Positions 15,206 through 22,991 of a stretch of DNA of 28,438 nucleotides are shown piece by piece (positions within the stretch are counted from its first letter, which is position 1; every line of letters starts with the position of its first letter). The position numbers and the translations under genes are program-made. This DNA is from Firmicutes bacterium UBA6418 (GTDB lineage: Bacteria > Bacillota > Clostridia > Peptostreptococcales > Anaerovoracaceae): the NCBI GenBank assembly GCA_002439735.1, contig DJPG01000137.1, positions 1-28,438 of the forward strand, written 5' to 3'. The notes below the pieces were generated by a model, which saw nothing but the letters and a program-made list of their open reading frames with translations, was not told the origin of the DNA and ran no database searches.

Positions 15206-15919
15206 TTATGCTCTTACTTTTTTCTTTTTATTCTTTACTTTTTTTGCTTCTTTTTGCGCCTTTTTCAGCTTGTTGAACCTGATGTTGTAGAAAATCTGAA
15301 TTACCTGGCTGCCGAACCAGTAAAGCGCTAAGCCGGCAGGGTAAGTTCTCGCAAACCACAAGATCATGATCGGGAAAAAGTACTTCATGGTCTTTGACAT
15401 CATGGCAGTCTGCTGCGCGTTAGCTCCTCCCATGGACATGGAGTTCATAGAAAAAGCAAAGAAAGTCGCCAGGCCTGCGCCGATCGGAAGAATCCATTTA
15501 TCAGGTTGTGCCAGATCCTTGATCCAAAGGAATGGTTCATGAATCGCAAAGAGCATGTCTGTATCCAGATAGGTCATCGGTGTTCTCAGCAGCGCGAATA
15601 AACCCATGATGATGAACATCTGCACGATCATCGGCAGACAGCCGCCGTACATACTGACGCCCTCTTCCTTGTAGAGCTCCATCATTTTTTCATTCATCAG
15701 ATTTCTGTCTTTGGCATATTTCTGTTGGATTTCTTTGATCTTAGGCTGAACATCCGTCATACGCATGGTCGATTTGATCTGCTTCGCGTAAAGCGGATAC
15801 AGGCAGAGTTTGATCACAACCGTGAGAATCAGAATCGCAACGCCGTAGCTTCCGACCAATTCATATAACCAAATAAGTAAATAACTTAATGGTTTTGCTA
15901 TAAATCCCATTAGTCCCAT
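15206..15919 (-). CDS. yidC: Membrane protein insertase YidC (SpoIIIJ/OxaA family)
   Basis: A 237-residue Oxa1-family insertase. It has the expected hydrophobic segments, a cytoplasmic charged hairpin with a QQKYAKDRNLMNEKMMELYK pattern, GGCLPMIVQM, and a lysine-rich C-terminal tail that can bind ribosomes. The groove charge is K37 (VVIKLCLYPL) where Bacillus SpoIIIJ has arginine. No lipobox cysteine is seen at the N-terminus, unlike Bacillus. The start has GGAGGAA upstream and is 12 bases after yidD. Confidence 0.96.
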   Translation of the reverse strand: MGLMGFIAKPLSYLLIWLYELVGSYGVAILILTVVIKLCLYPLYAKQIKSTMRMTDVQPKIKEIQQKYAKDRNLMNEKMMELYKEEGVSMYGGCLPMIVQMFIIMGLFALLRTPMTYLDTDMLFAIHEPFLWIKDLAQPDKWILPIGAGLATFFAFSMNSMSMGGANAQQTAMMSKTMKYFFPIMILWFARTYPAGLALYWFGSQVIQIFYNIRFNKLKKAQKEAKKVKNKKKKVRA

Positions 15920-15931
15920 TCATTTCCTCCA

Positions 15932-16162
15932 TTATTTCAAAGGGTCATAGCCTCCTTCATGCCAGGGGTGACACTTCAAAATCCGTTTAATACCTAAATA
16001 ACTACCCTTAAAAACTCCGTATTTTTCCAATGCCTGGATGAAATAAGTGGAGCAGGTAGGATAAAACCGACAAGTAGGCGGAAATAAAGGAGATATAAAT
16101 TTCTGATAAAAGCGTATCGCCAATATCATCAGTCTTTGAAAGAAATTTCCTATCTTTTTCAT
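15932..16162 (-). CDS. yidD: Membrane protein insertion efficiency factor YidD
   Basis: A 76-residue protein with the family signature RFYQKFISPLFPPTCRFYPT, CS.Y...AL.KYG and CHPW..GG.DP. The three conserved cysteines and the amphipathic N-terminus are present. It helps YidC-dependent insertion. The ATG overlaps the rnpA stop by one base (TAATG), indicating coupled translation. A longer frame to 16225 lies inside rnpA and is rejected. Confidence 0.96.
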   Translation of the reverse strand: MKKIGNFFQRLMILAIRFYQKFISPLFPPTCRFYPTCSTYFIQALEKYGVFKGSYLGIKRILKCHPWHEGGYDPLK

Positions 16163-16503
16163 TATTTCTCTAATACTCCGGTTCTTCGAAAGGCAGAGCG
16201 AAGTGATTTTTCCACATCTGCACATTTTTTTCCGGAAATTGTGTTGCGCGCGATGATGATAAAATCATAGCCGCATTCCGGCAGCCTGTCCGTAAGCTGA
16301 CGATAGCTTTCCTTCATCAGACGACGGGCGCGGTTTCGTTTCACACTGTTTCCGACTTTTTTACTTGCCAAAAAACCTGTTCGATTATAAGAAAGACCGT
16401 TCTTTCGGTAAAAAAGCACGATATAACGATCTCCAACGGATTTTCCCTTATGATAAATCGCGGAAAAATCACTCTTTTTTCTTAAAACATTTCTTTTCAG
16501 CAT
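16162..16503 (-). CDS. rnpA: Ribonuclease P protein component RnpA
   Basis: A 113-residue basic protein that supports the RNase P RNA in maturing tRNA 5' ends. It has the RNR-type motif KKVGNSVKRNRARRLMKE near 48-65 and the FIIIAR strand near 81-86. The start has GGAGG 4-5 bases upstream. It follows rpmH by 40 bases, the usual pairing. Confidence 0.97.
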   Translation of the reverse strand: MLKRNVLRKKSDFSAIYHKGKSVGDRYIVLFYRKNGLSYNRTGFLASKKVGNSVKRNRARRLMKESYRQLTDRLPECGYDFIIIARNTISGKKCADVEKSLRSAFRRTGVLEK

Positions 16504-16543
16504 GTTTCCTCCGGTATGTCCGGTGATGCGAAAGCATTCAAAA

Positions 16544-16678
16544 TTAAGCAGTTAATTTCTTTCTGCCTCTTGCTCTTCTTCTCTTCAGAACGTTTCTGCC
16601 GTTCTTGGTAGCCATTCTCTTTCTGAAACCGTGTTCTTTCATTCTTTGTCTTTTCTTCGGCTGATAAGTCATTTTCAT
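16544..16678 (-). CDS. rpmH: Large-subunit ribosomal protein bL34
   Basis: A 44-residue, highly basic protein reading MKMTYQPKKRQRMKEHGFRK at its start and ending RARGRKKLTA, matching bL34 over its length. The start at 16678 has AAGGAG about 10 bases upstream; an internal ATG at 16672 would drop two residues. It is the first gene of the leftward operon and is driven by a consensus promoter beside oriC. Confidence 0.97.
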   Translation of the reverse strand: MKMTYQPKKRQRMKEHGFRKRMATKNGRNVLKRRRARGRKKLTA

Positions 16679-16755
16679 AGCAATCAGTCTCCTTTCTGAA
16701 TTTCAAATTTTTTTGGATGCCGCTCTAAATTTCAATTCGGCACATAAGCTTATCT

Positions 16756-16784
16756 ATTATAAGCTATAAAAAAAAGGTTGTCAA
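16756..16784 (-). promoter_or_regulatory. Consensus promoter of the rpmH operon
   Basis: TTGACA (16779-16784) and TATAAT (16756-16761) are both perfect and 17 bases apart on the minus strand, about 78 bases upstream of rpmH. This is the strongest promoter in the window, fitting ribosomal protein expression next to the origin. Confidence 0.92.
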
Positions 16785-16871
16785 GGCGTGAAGAAACCAA
16801 ATTATCGAAAAGCCCGCTCAAATCCGTGTTTTTCACCCTCAAAAAACGGTAAAAAAAGAATAATCCAAAAC

Positions 16872-16959
16872 TTATGCATAAAGTTATCCACATCCTATGG
16901 ATAAATCTGTCGAAAGAATATTTTTCAATTATCCACAATTCATACTTGCTTGTGGATAA
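16872..16959. other. oriC, upstream part: DnaA-box cluster between rpmH and dnaA
   Basis: Perfect TTATCCACA boxes lie at 16884-16892 (+), 16929-16937 (+) and 16951-16959 (-). A one-mismatch box, TTATCCATA, is at 16896-16904 (-). TTATGCATAA at 16872-16881 is a palindrome that fits the relaxed box TTATNCANA on both strands. The rest of the 327-base gap between rpmH and dnaA holds the rpmH promoter, A/T-rich runs and the dnaA promoter. The last box lies in the dnaA promoter, so DnaA probably represses itself. Confidence 0.9.
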
Positions 16960-16974
16960 TTTTTTTTATACAAT
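16946..16974 (+). promoter_or_regulatory. Probable dnaA promoter
   Basis: TTGCTT (16946-16951) and TACAAT (16969-16974) are 17 bases apart. A perfect minus-strand DnaA box overlaps the end of the -35 and the spacer. The dnaA start is about 31 bases after the -10. Confidence 0.55.
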
Positions 16975-17005
16975 AGGAATCAGAAAGAAAAAAGAAGGTC
17001 GAAGA

Positions 17006-18391
17006 ATGGAAAATCAAAAAGAAAAAGTTGAAATATGGCAGCAGGTTCTGGATATCATTGAACAAAACACAACACAGATCAGTTTTGAAACCTGGTTCAA
17101 ACCTCTACGCATCCGCAAGATTGACCGGGATTTGAATATTGTTTATCTGGAGCTGAAGTCCGATAAAGGCAAGGATTTCATCATCGATACGATCAAAAAA
17201 AGATATATGCAGTATCTGCAAAGTGCTTTTAAGACCGTCATGGGTGAGGATTTTCGCGTGGTTCTCAAGGATTCTGACGAGTACGAAAGAGAAGCAAAAA
17301 TGGAGTCTGTGGAAGAACCGATCATCGAAAAAACAAAAGCGCCGCAGACAGTGCTCAATAAACAGAAAATTTTCAATCCGAAATATAATTTTGAAAATTT
17401 CGTTGTCGGCAGCAGCAACAAATACGCGCACGCCGCTGCGCTCGCCGTTGCAGAATCTCCGTCCGAAGCCTATAACCCGCTTTTTATCTACGGCGGTTCC
17501 GGCCTGGGCAAAACACATCTGATGCACGCGATCGGCATTTACCTGTTGGAAAAAAATTCAAACCTCAATGTTCTCTATGTTTCCTCGGAAATGTTCACCA
17601 ACGAATTGATCCGTGCGATCGGAGAACAAAAAATGAATGAATTCAAATCCAAGTACCGCAAGGTTGATGTGCTGCTCATCGATGACATTCAATTTCTGGA
17701 AGGAAAGGAAAATACACAGGAAGAATTTTTCCACACCTTTAATACCTTGTATGATCTGAATCGTCAGATTATCATTTCCAGTGACCGCGCGCCAAACAAG
17801 CTGGTCAACCTAGAGGAACGTCTGCGCTCCCGGTTCCAGTGGAATCTGATTGCGGATATTCAACCGGCTGATTACGAGACCAGAGTCGCGATCCTGATGA
17901 AAAAAGCGGAAAATATGGATATCACCGTCGATGATGATCTTTACGATGTCATCTGCTTAATTGCCGAAAAGATCAAGGACAACATCCGAGAGCTGGAAGG
18001 AGCCTTTATCCGCATCGTTTCCTTCTCACATCTGCTCAATGAAAAACCGGACAAAACCTTCGCGAAACGGATCCTGCGCGATATCCTGATCAATAATGAA
18101 ATGACGATCACACCGGAAAAAATCAAAAAAACAGTCTGCAGTCATTATAATATCAAGCTTTCGGATCTGGAATCCTCGAAAAAGACGAACAACATCGCTT
18201 TCCCGCGGCAGATCGCCATGTACCTGATGCGGAATATGACGGAACTTTCGCTTCCGAAGATCGGCGAATATTTCGGCGGTAAGCATTATACCACCGTCAT
18301 GTATGCCTGTGATAAAGTCGAAGCAGAAATGAAACAGGATCCGGCTTTCAAAAATCTGATCGAAGAATTAAAGGAAGAAATTAAAGACTGA
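17006..18391 (+). CDS. dnaA: Chromosomal replication initiator DnaA
   Basis: A 461-residue AAA+ initiator that binds DnaA boxes and melts oriC. Domain I spans about 1-85, a short linker follows, domain III has Walker A GGSGLGKT (163-170) and Walker B LLIDDI (223-228), and domain IV holds the DNA-binding helix-turn-helix near 390-440. The start at 17006 has GAAGG 7-8 bases upstream; the frame is open further back through the DnaA boxes but that is not coding. The usual signature GGRDHTTVxHA reads GGKHYTTVMYA here (424-434), changing residues that contact DNA bases in E. coli DnaA, while the arginine of FPRQIAM is kept. Identity is certain; the altered signature is noteworthy. Confidence 0.98.
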   Translation: MENQKEKVEIWQQVLDIIEQNTTQISFETWFKPLRIRKIDRDLNIVYLELKSDKGKDFIIDTIKKRYMQYLQSAFKTVMGEDFRVVLKDSDEYEREAKMESVEEPIIEKTKAPQTVLNKQKIFNPKYNFENFVVGSSNKYAHAAALAVAESPSEAYNPLFIYGGSGLGKTHLMHAIGIYLLEKNSNLNVLYVSSEMFTNELIRAIGEQKMNEFKSKYRKVDVLLIDDIQFLEGKENTQEEFFHTFNTLYDLNRQIIISSDRAPNKLVNLEERLRSRFQWNLIADIQPADYETRVAILMKKAENMDITVDDDLYDVICLIAEKIKDNIRELEGAFIRIVSFSHLLNEKPDKTFAKRILRDILINNEMTITPEKIKKTVCSHYNIKLSDLESSKKTNNIAFPRQIAMYLMRNMTELSLPKIGEYFGGKHYTTVMYACDKVEAEMKQDPAFKNLIEELKEEIKD

Positions 18392-18396
18392 TAAAA

Positions 18397-18555
18397 TCAT
18401 CCACGGAATCATCCATAAAATAAGGATAAACAAGGAGAGCTATCCACAAATTGCAAACAATCCTTTTGCGAGTCGCTGCAACGGATACAGGAGTTATCCA
18501 CAGATTCCACAGCCCCTACTACTACTATTACTACCAAAAATATAATTTATAAAAG
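18397..18555 (+). other. oriC, downstream part: DnaA boxes, DnaA-trio array and unwinding element
   Basis: Between dnaA and dnaN are a perfect DnaA box TTATCCACA (18494-18502), a one-mismatch box CTATCCACA (18440-18448) and weaker ones at 18397-18405 and 18409-18417. After the perfect box comes a GC-containing spacer, then six triplets CTA CTA CTA CTA TTA CTA (18516-18533), then an AT-rich tract (18534-18555). This is the order of the Bacillus basal unwinding system: box, DnaA-trios (3'-GAT-5' on the other strand), melting region. Unwinding is predicted to start here. Confidence 0.88.
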
Positions 18556-18571
18556 AATGCGGAGGGTAAAA

Positions 18572-19687
18572 ATGAAATTTTCATGCAGTCAGCAAGTGCT
18601 GGCAAAAGCGTTTAATATTGTCTCAAAGGCTGTCACAAACAGAACCACCATTCCGATCCTCAAAGGCATCCTGTTGCAGGTCAGCAAAGACGGTATCTTG
18701 ACCATGTCAGCCTCGGATCTGGATCTGACCATCGTAAAAAAAATGGAAGTTGAAGATGCAGAAGCAGGCGAAATTGTCGTACAGGCGAAATTGTTCGGAG
18801 ATATCATCCGCAAGCTTCCGAGCAGTATGATCCATGTATCGGAGGAAAACAACAATCTTCTCATCCGATGCGCAAATTCCGAATTCAATATTGTCGGCTT
18901 TCCGGCAGATGAATTTCCGAATATCAAAGATAAGGAAGAAATCACCGATCAGATCATCTTTGAAAAAGATCTGCTCAATGACATGATCAAAAAAACATCG
19001 TTCGCGGCCAGTATTGATGAAACTCGAGGTGTCATCACCGGCGTATTGATCGAAATGAAAGAGGAATCTTTGAATATGGTCGCTCTGGACGGCTTCCGCA
19101 TGGCTGTTGCCAGAGAAAAAATCCACAACGCAAAAAATAAAACGATCATTATACCGGCAAAAATCCTCAACGAAATCAGCAAAATCCTCACGGAGACCGA
19201 AATGGAAGAAACCGGTGTCAGCTTACAGCTTAATCAAAAGAAAGCAACGTTTGTCTTTGAAGATACCGAGGTTTCCTTACGCCTTCTGGAGGGTGAATTT
19301 ATCCGATACGAGGATATTCTTCCAAAAGACAGCCGATGCAGAGTTGTTCTGAACAAAAACGATTTTATGAGCAGTATCGAACGCGCTTCGCTGCTTGCGA
19401 AGGTCGGCAAAAACAATTTGATCAAACTCGATATCAAGGATCATAACATGGAGATTACTTCCAAATCCGAAGAAGGAACCGTAAAAGAAGAAGTGCTCAT
19501 TTCCAAAGAGGGGGATGATCTGGTTATCGGCTTTAATTCCAAGTATCTGGCAGATGCCTTAAAGGCCATCGACGATGAGCAGATCATGCTGCTCTTGAAT
19601 ACCGCCATCAGCCCTTGTCTGATCCGACCGCTGACCGGTCAGGCCTATGAATACCTTGTACTTCCGGTTCGGATCACGAACAGCTAA
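18572..19687 (+). CDS. dnaN: DNA polymerase III sliding clamp, beta subunit
   Basis: A 371-residue clamp of three similar domains that tethers the polymerase. The N-terminus MKFSCSQQVLAKAFNIVSKA, the SASDLDL strand and the C-terminal tail YLVLPVRI are typical. The start at 18572 has GGAGGG 5 bases upstream; five extra codons upstream lack a ribosome site. Length is normal. It lies 180 bases after dnaA, across the unwinding region. Confidence 0.98.
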   Translation: MKFSCSQQVLAKAFNIVSKAVTNRTTIPILKGILLQVSKDGILTMSASDLDLTIVKKMEVEDAEAGEIVVQAKLFGDIIRKLPSSMIHVSEENNNLLIRCANSEFNIVGFPADEFPNIKDKEEITDQIIFEKDLLNDMIKKTSFAASIDETRGVITGVLIEMKEESLNMVALDGFRMAVAREKIHNAKNKTIIIPAKILNEISKILTETEMEETGVSLQLNQKKATFVFEDTEVSLRLLEGEFIRYEDILPKDSRCRVVLNKNDFMSSIERASLLAKVGKNNLIKLDIKDHNMEITSKSEEGTVKEEVLISKEGDDLVIGFNSKYLADALKAIDDEQIMLLLNTAISPCLIRPLTGQAYEYLVLPVRITNS

Positions 19688-19712
19688 AATTTTTTGACGA
19701 ACCACAAATTTT

Positions 19713-20810
19713 ATGTATATCAAAGAGATAGAACTGAGAGACTTTCGGAATTACGAAAATCTTTCTTTGGAGTTTGACCCGCATGTCAATTTAATATTAG
19801 GAAAAAACGCGCAGGGCAAGACAAATCTTTTGGAAGCTGTCTATCTCACCTCGATGGGCAAGTCTTTTCGCACTAACCGCTTAAGTGAACTGATCCGTTT
19901 CGGACAGGATTACGGAAAAGTGTACATCGCAACATCAAAAGACGATCTGGACGGCTCGGTCGAGCTTGTGATCGGCAGGGATTCCAAAAAATCCGCCAAG
20001 GTTGACGGCGTGAAGATTCAAAAAGCGTCGGAGCTTTTGGAACATGTCTATCTGGTCATTTTTTCTCCCGAAGATCTGAAGATCGTCAAGGAGGAGCCGG
20101 AAAAAAGAAGAAAGTTTATAGATCGCGAATTATGCCAGATCAAACCGCTTTATTATGAGAATCTAAATCGCTATCACCGGATTCTCGCGCAGCGCAACGC
20201 TTATCTGAAAGAAGCTGTGATTGAACCGTCTGTACTGGACATCTGGGATGTGCAGCTTGCTGCCTGCGGCAGCCGCATGATGCTGCAGCGCGAAGCATTT
20301 ATTCAAAAGATCGACGGCATCAGCGCAAAGATTCATCAGAAGATCACCAATCAGAGAGAATCGCTCAGGGTGCGCTACGCGCCGAATCTGAAACTTTGCG
20401 CGGATGCTTCGGCACAGGAAGGTTTGTTCTACGAAACTTTGAAGCAGTCCCTCGATCAGGACATCCGACAGCGGACCACGACGAAAGGACCGCATAAGGA
20501 TGATCTGGAATTTTTTATAGATGCGATCAATGTCCGAAATTTTGGTTCACAGGGACAGCAGCGAACCACCGCACTTTCGCTCAAACTGGCGGAGATCAGT
20601 ATCATCAAAGAAGAAACCGGCGAAGATCCTATTCTGCTCTTGGATGATGTGATGAGTGAGCTGGATCTGGAGCGGCAGGAATTTTTGGTCAAATCTCTGA
20701 CCGGCGTGCAGCTGTTCATCACTACAACGGAGCTTCCGGAAGTGCTCCTTCAAAAATTTCCGTCCTGCAGCGTCTTTCAGGTGCAGAGCGGCAGAGTTCA
20801 AAGGAAATAA
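19713..20810 (+). CDS. recF: DNA replication and repair protein RecF
   Basis: A 365-residue SMC-like ATPase acting in gap repair and RecA loading with RecO and RecR. Walker A GKNAQGKT is at 30-37, the ABC signature GSQGQQRT at 278-285 and Walker B ILLLDDVMSELD at 307-318. It lies 25 bases after dnaN with no S4-domain gene (YaaA) between, unlike Bacillus. No Shine-Dalgarno sequence is visible before the ATG; the upstream bases are T- and A-rich, so initiation may be weak or coupled. The start is fixed by the conserved N-terminus MYIKEIELRDFRNYENL. Confidence 0.97.
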   Translation: MYIKEIELRDFRNYENLSLEFDPHVNLILGKNAQGKTNLLEAVYLTSMGKSFRTNRLSELIRFGQDYGKVYIATSKDDLDGSVELVIGRDSKKSAKVDGVKIQKASELLEHVYLVIFSPEDLKIVKEEPEKRRKFIDRELCQIKPLYYENLNRYHRILAQRNAYLKEAVIEPSVLDIWDVQLAACGSRMMLQREAFIQKIDGISAKIHQKITNQRESLRVRYAPNLKLCADASAQEGLFYETLKQSLDQDIRQRTTTKGPHKDDLEFFIDAINVRNFGSQGQQRTTALSLKLAEISIIKEETGEDPILLLDDVMSELDLERQEFLVKSLTGVQLFITTTELPEVLLQKFPSCSVFQVQSGRVQRK

Positions 20811-20854
20811 AAGTCGTCGAGATATATAAAACATTAAAAGATAAATAAAAGGCT

Positions 20855-20930
20855 AAAAATAAAGGATTTCAGCGAGTTTTAGAGAAAAAACAGAAAAAAT
20901 ATCTAAAACTTCTTAAAATCCTTATTTTTT
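20855..20930 (+). terminator. Probable terminator after recF
   Basis: A long imperfect inverted repeat pairs about 20855-20884 (AAATAAAGGATTT ... AGTTTTAGA) with about 20902-20930 (TCTAAAACT ... AAATCCTTATTTTTT), and ends in a T run. The stem is AT-rich with an internal loop. The gyrB -35 element follows immediately. Confidence 0.55.
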
Positions 20931-20931
20931 A

Positions 20932-20960
20932 TTGAAATCAAACCGGAAAGGTGCTATACT
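20932..20960 (+). promoter_or_regulatory. gyrB promoter
   Basis: TTGAAA (20932-20937) and TATACT (20955-20960) are 17 bases apart. The leader to gyrB is about 87 bases and holds a possible long-range hairpin, CGACTG (20988-20993) with CAGTCG (21021-21026). It probably drives gyrB-gyrA and maybe the genes behind. Confidence 0.7.
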
Positions 20961-21053
20961 ATATTCTGTATAAATCTCACAAAAAAACGACTGTTTCATC
21001 TAAAAAAACAACGTCGAACGCAGTCGAAAAATACAGAAAAAAGAGGGAAAAAC

Positions 21054-22973
21054 ATGAGTTTAGAAGAAAAAACAAACGGTCAGTATGATGCGGCTCAAAT
21101 ACAGGTTCTCGAGGGACTGGAAGCCGTCCGCAAAAGACCTGGTATGTACATCGGCAGTACCGGTGCCAAAGGTCTGCATCATCTGGTTTACGAAATCGTA
21201 GATAACAGTATTGACGAGGCACTCGCCGGATATTGCAAAACGATTCATGTTACCATCCAAAAAGATAATTCCATCATGGTAGAGGATGACGGCAGAGGTA
21301 TGCCAGTGGACAAGCACCCGAAGATGGGGATTCCGGCAGTCGAGGTCATTCATACCGTCCTGCACGCGGGTGGTAAGTTCGGCGGTGGAGGCTATAAGGT
21401 TTCCGGCGGTCTGCACGGCGTCGGCGCGTCTGTTGTAAACGCGCTTTCGACGCATATGGAGGTGGAGATCAAGCGAAACGGTAAGATTTATAAGCAGTGC
21501 TACGAAAAAGGAAAGACTGTTTCCAAACTGGAAATCATCGGTGAATCCAAAAAGACCGGTTCCAAGACCACTTTCTGGCCGGATCCGGAAATCTTCGAAA
21601 CGACGGTTTTTGATTTCGCGACGCTGGAGCACCGTCTCAGAGAGATGGCGTTCTTGAATAAGGGAATTAAAATCGTGTTCAAGGACGAACGCGAGGGACA
21701 GGAGCGCAGTGAAACGTTCCATTATGAGGGCGGCATCAAGGAATTTGTCAAATTCCTGAATCAAAATAAGACCCCACTGCATCAGGATGTTATTTATTTT
21801 GAGATTTCGAAAGAGACCTGCGAAGTCGAAATTGCCATGCAGTATACGGACAGCTACAGCGAGCTGATCTTAGGCTACGCGAACAATATCAATACGACGG
21901 ATGGCGGTACGCATATTGTCGGATTCAAAAGCGCGCTGACCAGAGTCTTTAACGATTATGGAAAGAAAAGCAAGATTCTTAAGGACAACGACGTGCTCAG
22001 TGGTGAGGACGTCCGCGAAGGTTTAACGGCGATTGTTTCCGTCAAGCTTTCGGAGCCGCAGTTTGAGGGACAGACCAAGGCGAAGCTCGGCAATCCGGAG
22101 ATCCGAGGCTTTGTGGAAACTTCCACCAACGAGAATCTGACTGCATTCCTTGAAGAAAATCCGGCGCAGGCACGCATCATCGTTGAAAAATGTATCAAGG
22201 CGGCTCGCGCCAGAGAGGCAGCCAGAAAGGCCAGGGATCTGACCAGAAGAAAGGGTGCGCTCGAAAGCTTTTCACTCCCGGGTAAGCTGGCGGACTGCTC
22301 CGAAAAAGACCCGGCACTCTCCGAAATTTTTCTGGTTGAGGGTGACTCCGCAGGCGGCTCTGCCAAAGACGGCAGAGACCGGAAACGTCAGGCGATCCTG
22401 CCGCTGCGAGGTAAAATCCTCAATGTCGAAAAGGCAAGACTGGATCGCATCTTGAGTTCTGACGAAATCAAGAATATGATTACAGCCTTCGGATGCGGGA
22501 TCGGCGAAGATTTTAATCTCGAAAAGCTCCGCTATCACAAAATCATCATCATGACCGATGCCGACGTCGATGGCGCGCACATCCGCACGCTGCTTTTGAC
22601 GTTCTTCTATCGGTATATGAAGCCGTTGATCGAAGAGGGTTATGTTTACGCTGCCCAGCCGCCGCTGTATCAGGTCAAAAAAGGCAAGGAAGTCTACTAT
22701 ACCTACAGCGAAGAAGAGCAGGTCAGACTCATGAACACGATCGCGGACAAACCGGGTAAAGCGGATATCCAGCGTTACAAAGGTCTGGGTGAAATGGACG
22801 CCGAACAGCTTTGGGAGACGACCATGGATTTCAAGCACAGAACGCTCGTACAGATCACGCTCGAGGACAGCGCGACGGCGGATGAAATTTTCACTACGCT
22901 GATGGGCGACAAGGTTCCGCCTCGAAAGAAATTTATTGAAGAAAACGCGCAATATGCGACGATCGACGCGTAA
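21054..22973 (+). CDS. gyrB: DNA gyrase subunit B
   Basis: A 639-residue GHKL ATPase subunit. The ATP site has N51 in EIVDNSIDEA, DDGRGMP at 78-84 and GGLHGVGASVVNALS from 118. The TOPRIM domain has EGDSAGGSA (429-437) and DADVDG (502-507) for magnesium. Length is typical of the short Gram-positive type. AGAGGG precedes the ATG. It forms gyrase with the next gene, introducing negative supercoils. Confidence 0.98.
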   Translation: MSLEEKTNGQYDAAQIQVLEGLEAVRKRPGMYIGSTGAKGLHHLVYEIVDNSIDEALAGYCKTIHVTIQKDNSIMVEDDGRGMPVDKHPKMGIPAVEVIHTVLHAGGKFGGGGYKVSGGLHGVGASVVNALSTHMEVEIKRNGKIYKQCYEKGKTVSKLEIIGESKKTGSKTTFWPDPEIFETTVFDFATLEHRLREMAFLNKGIKIVFKDEREGQERSETFHYEGGIKEFVKFLNQNKTPLHQDVIYFEISKETCEVEIAMQYTDSYSELILGYANNINTTDGGTHIVGFKSALTRVFNDYGKKSKILKDNDVLSGEDVREGLTAIVSVKLSEPQFEGQTKAKLGNPEIRGFVETSTNENLTAFLEENPAQARIIVEKCIKAARAREAARKARDLTRRKGALESFSLPGKLADCSEKDPALSEIFLVEGDSAGGSAKDGRDRKRQAILPLRGKILNVEKARLDRILSSDEIKNMITAFGCGIGEDFNLEKLRYHKIIIMTDADVDGAHIRTLLLTFFYRYMKPLIEEGYVYAAQPPLYQVKKGKEVYYTYSEEEQVRLMNTIADKPGKADIQRYKGLGEMDAEQLWETTMDFKHRTLVQITLEDSATADEIFTTLMGDKVPPRKKFIEENAQYATIDA

Positions 22974-22991
22974 AGAAAGGAGGGCAACATC

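Noticed and set aside
16874..17005. Upstream extension of dnaA through the DnaA boxes
   Set aside because: The open frame runs through origin repeats; the conserved N-terminus and ribosome site support 17006.
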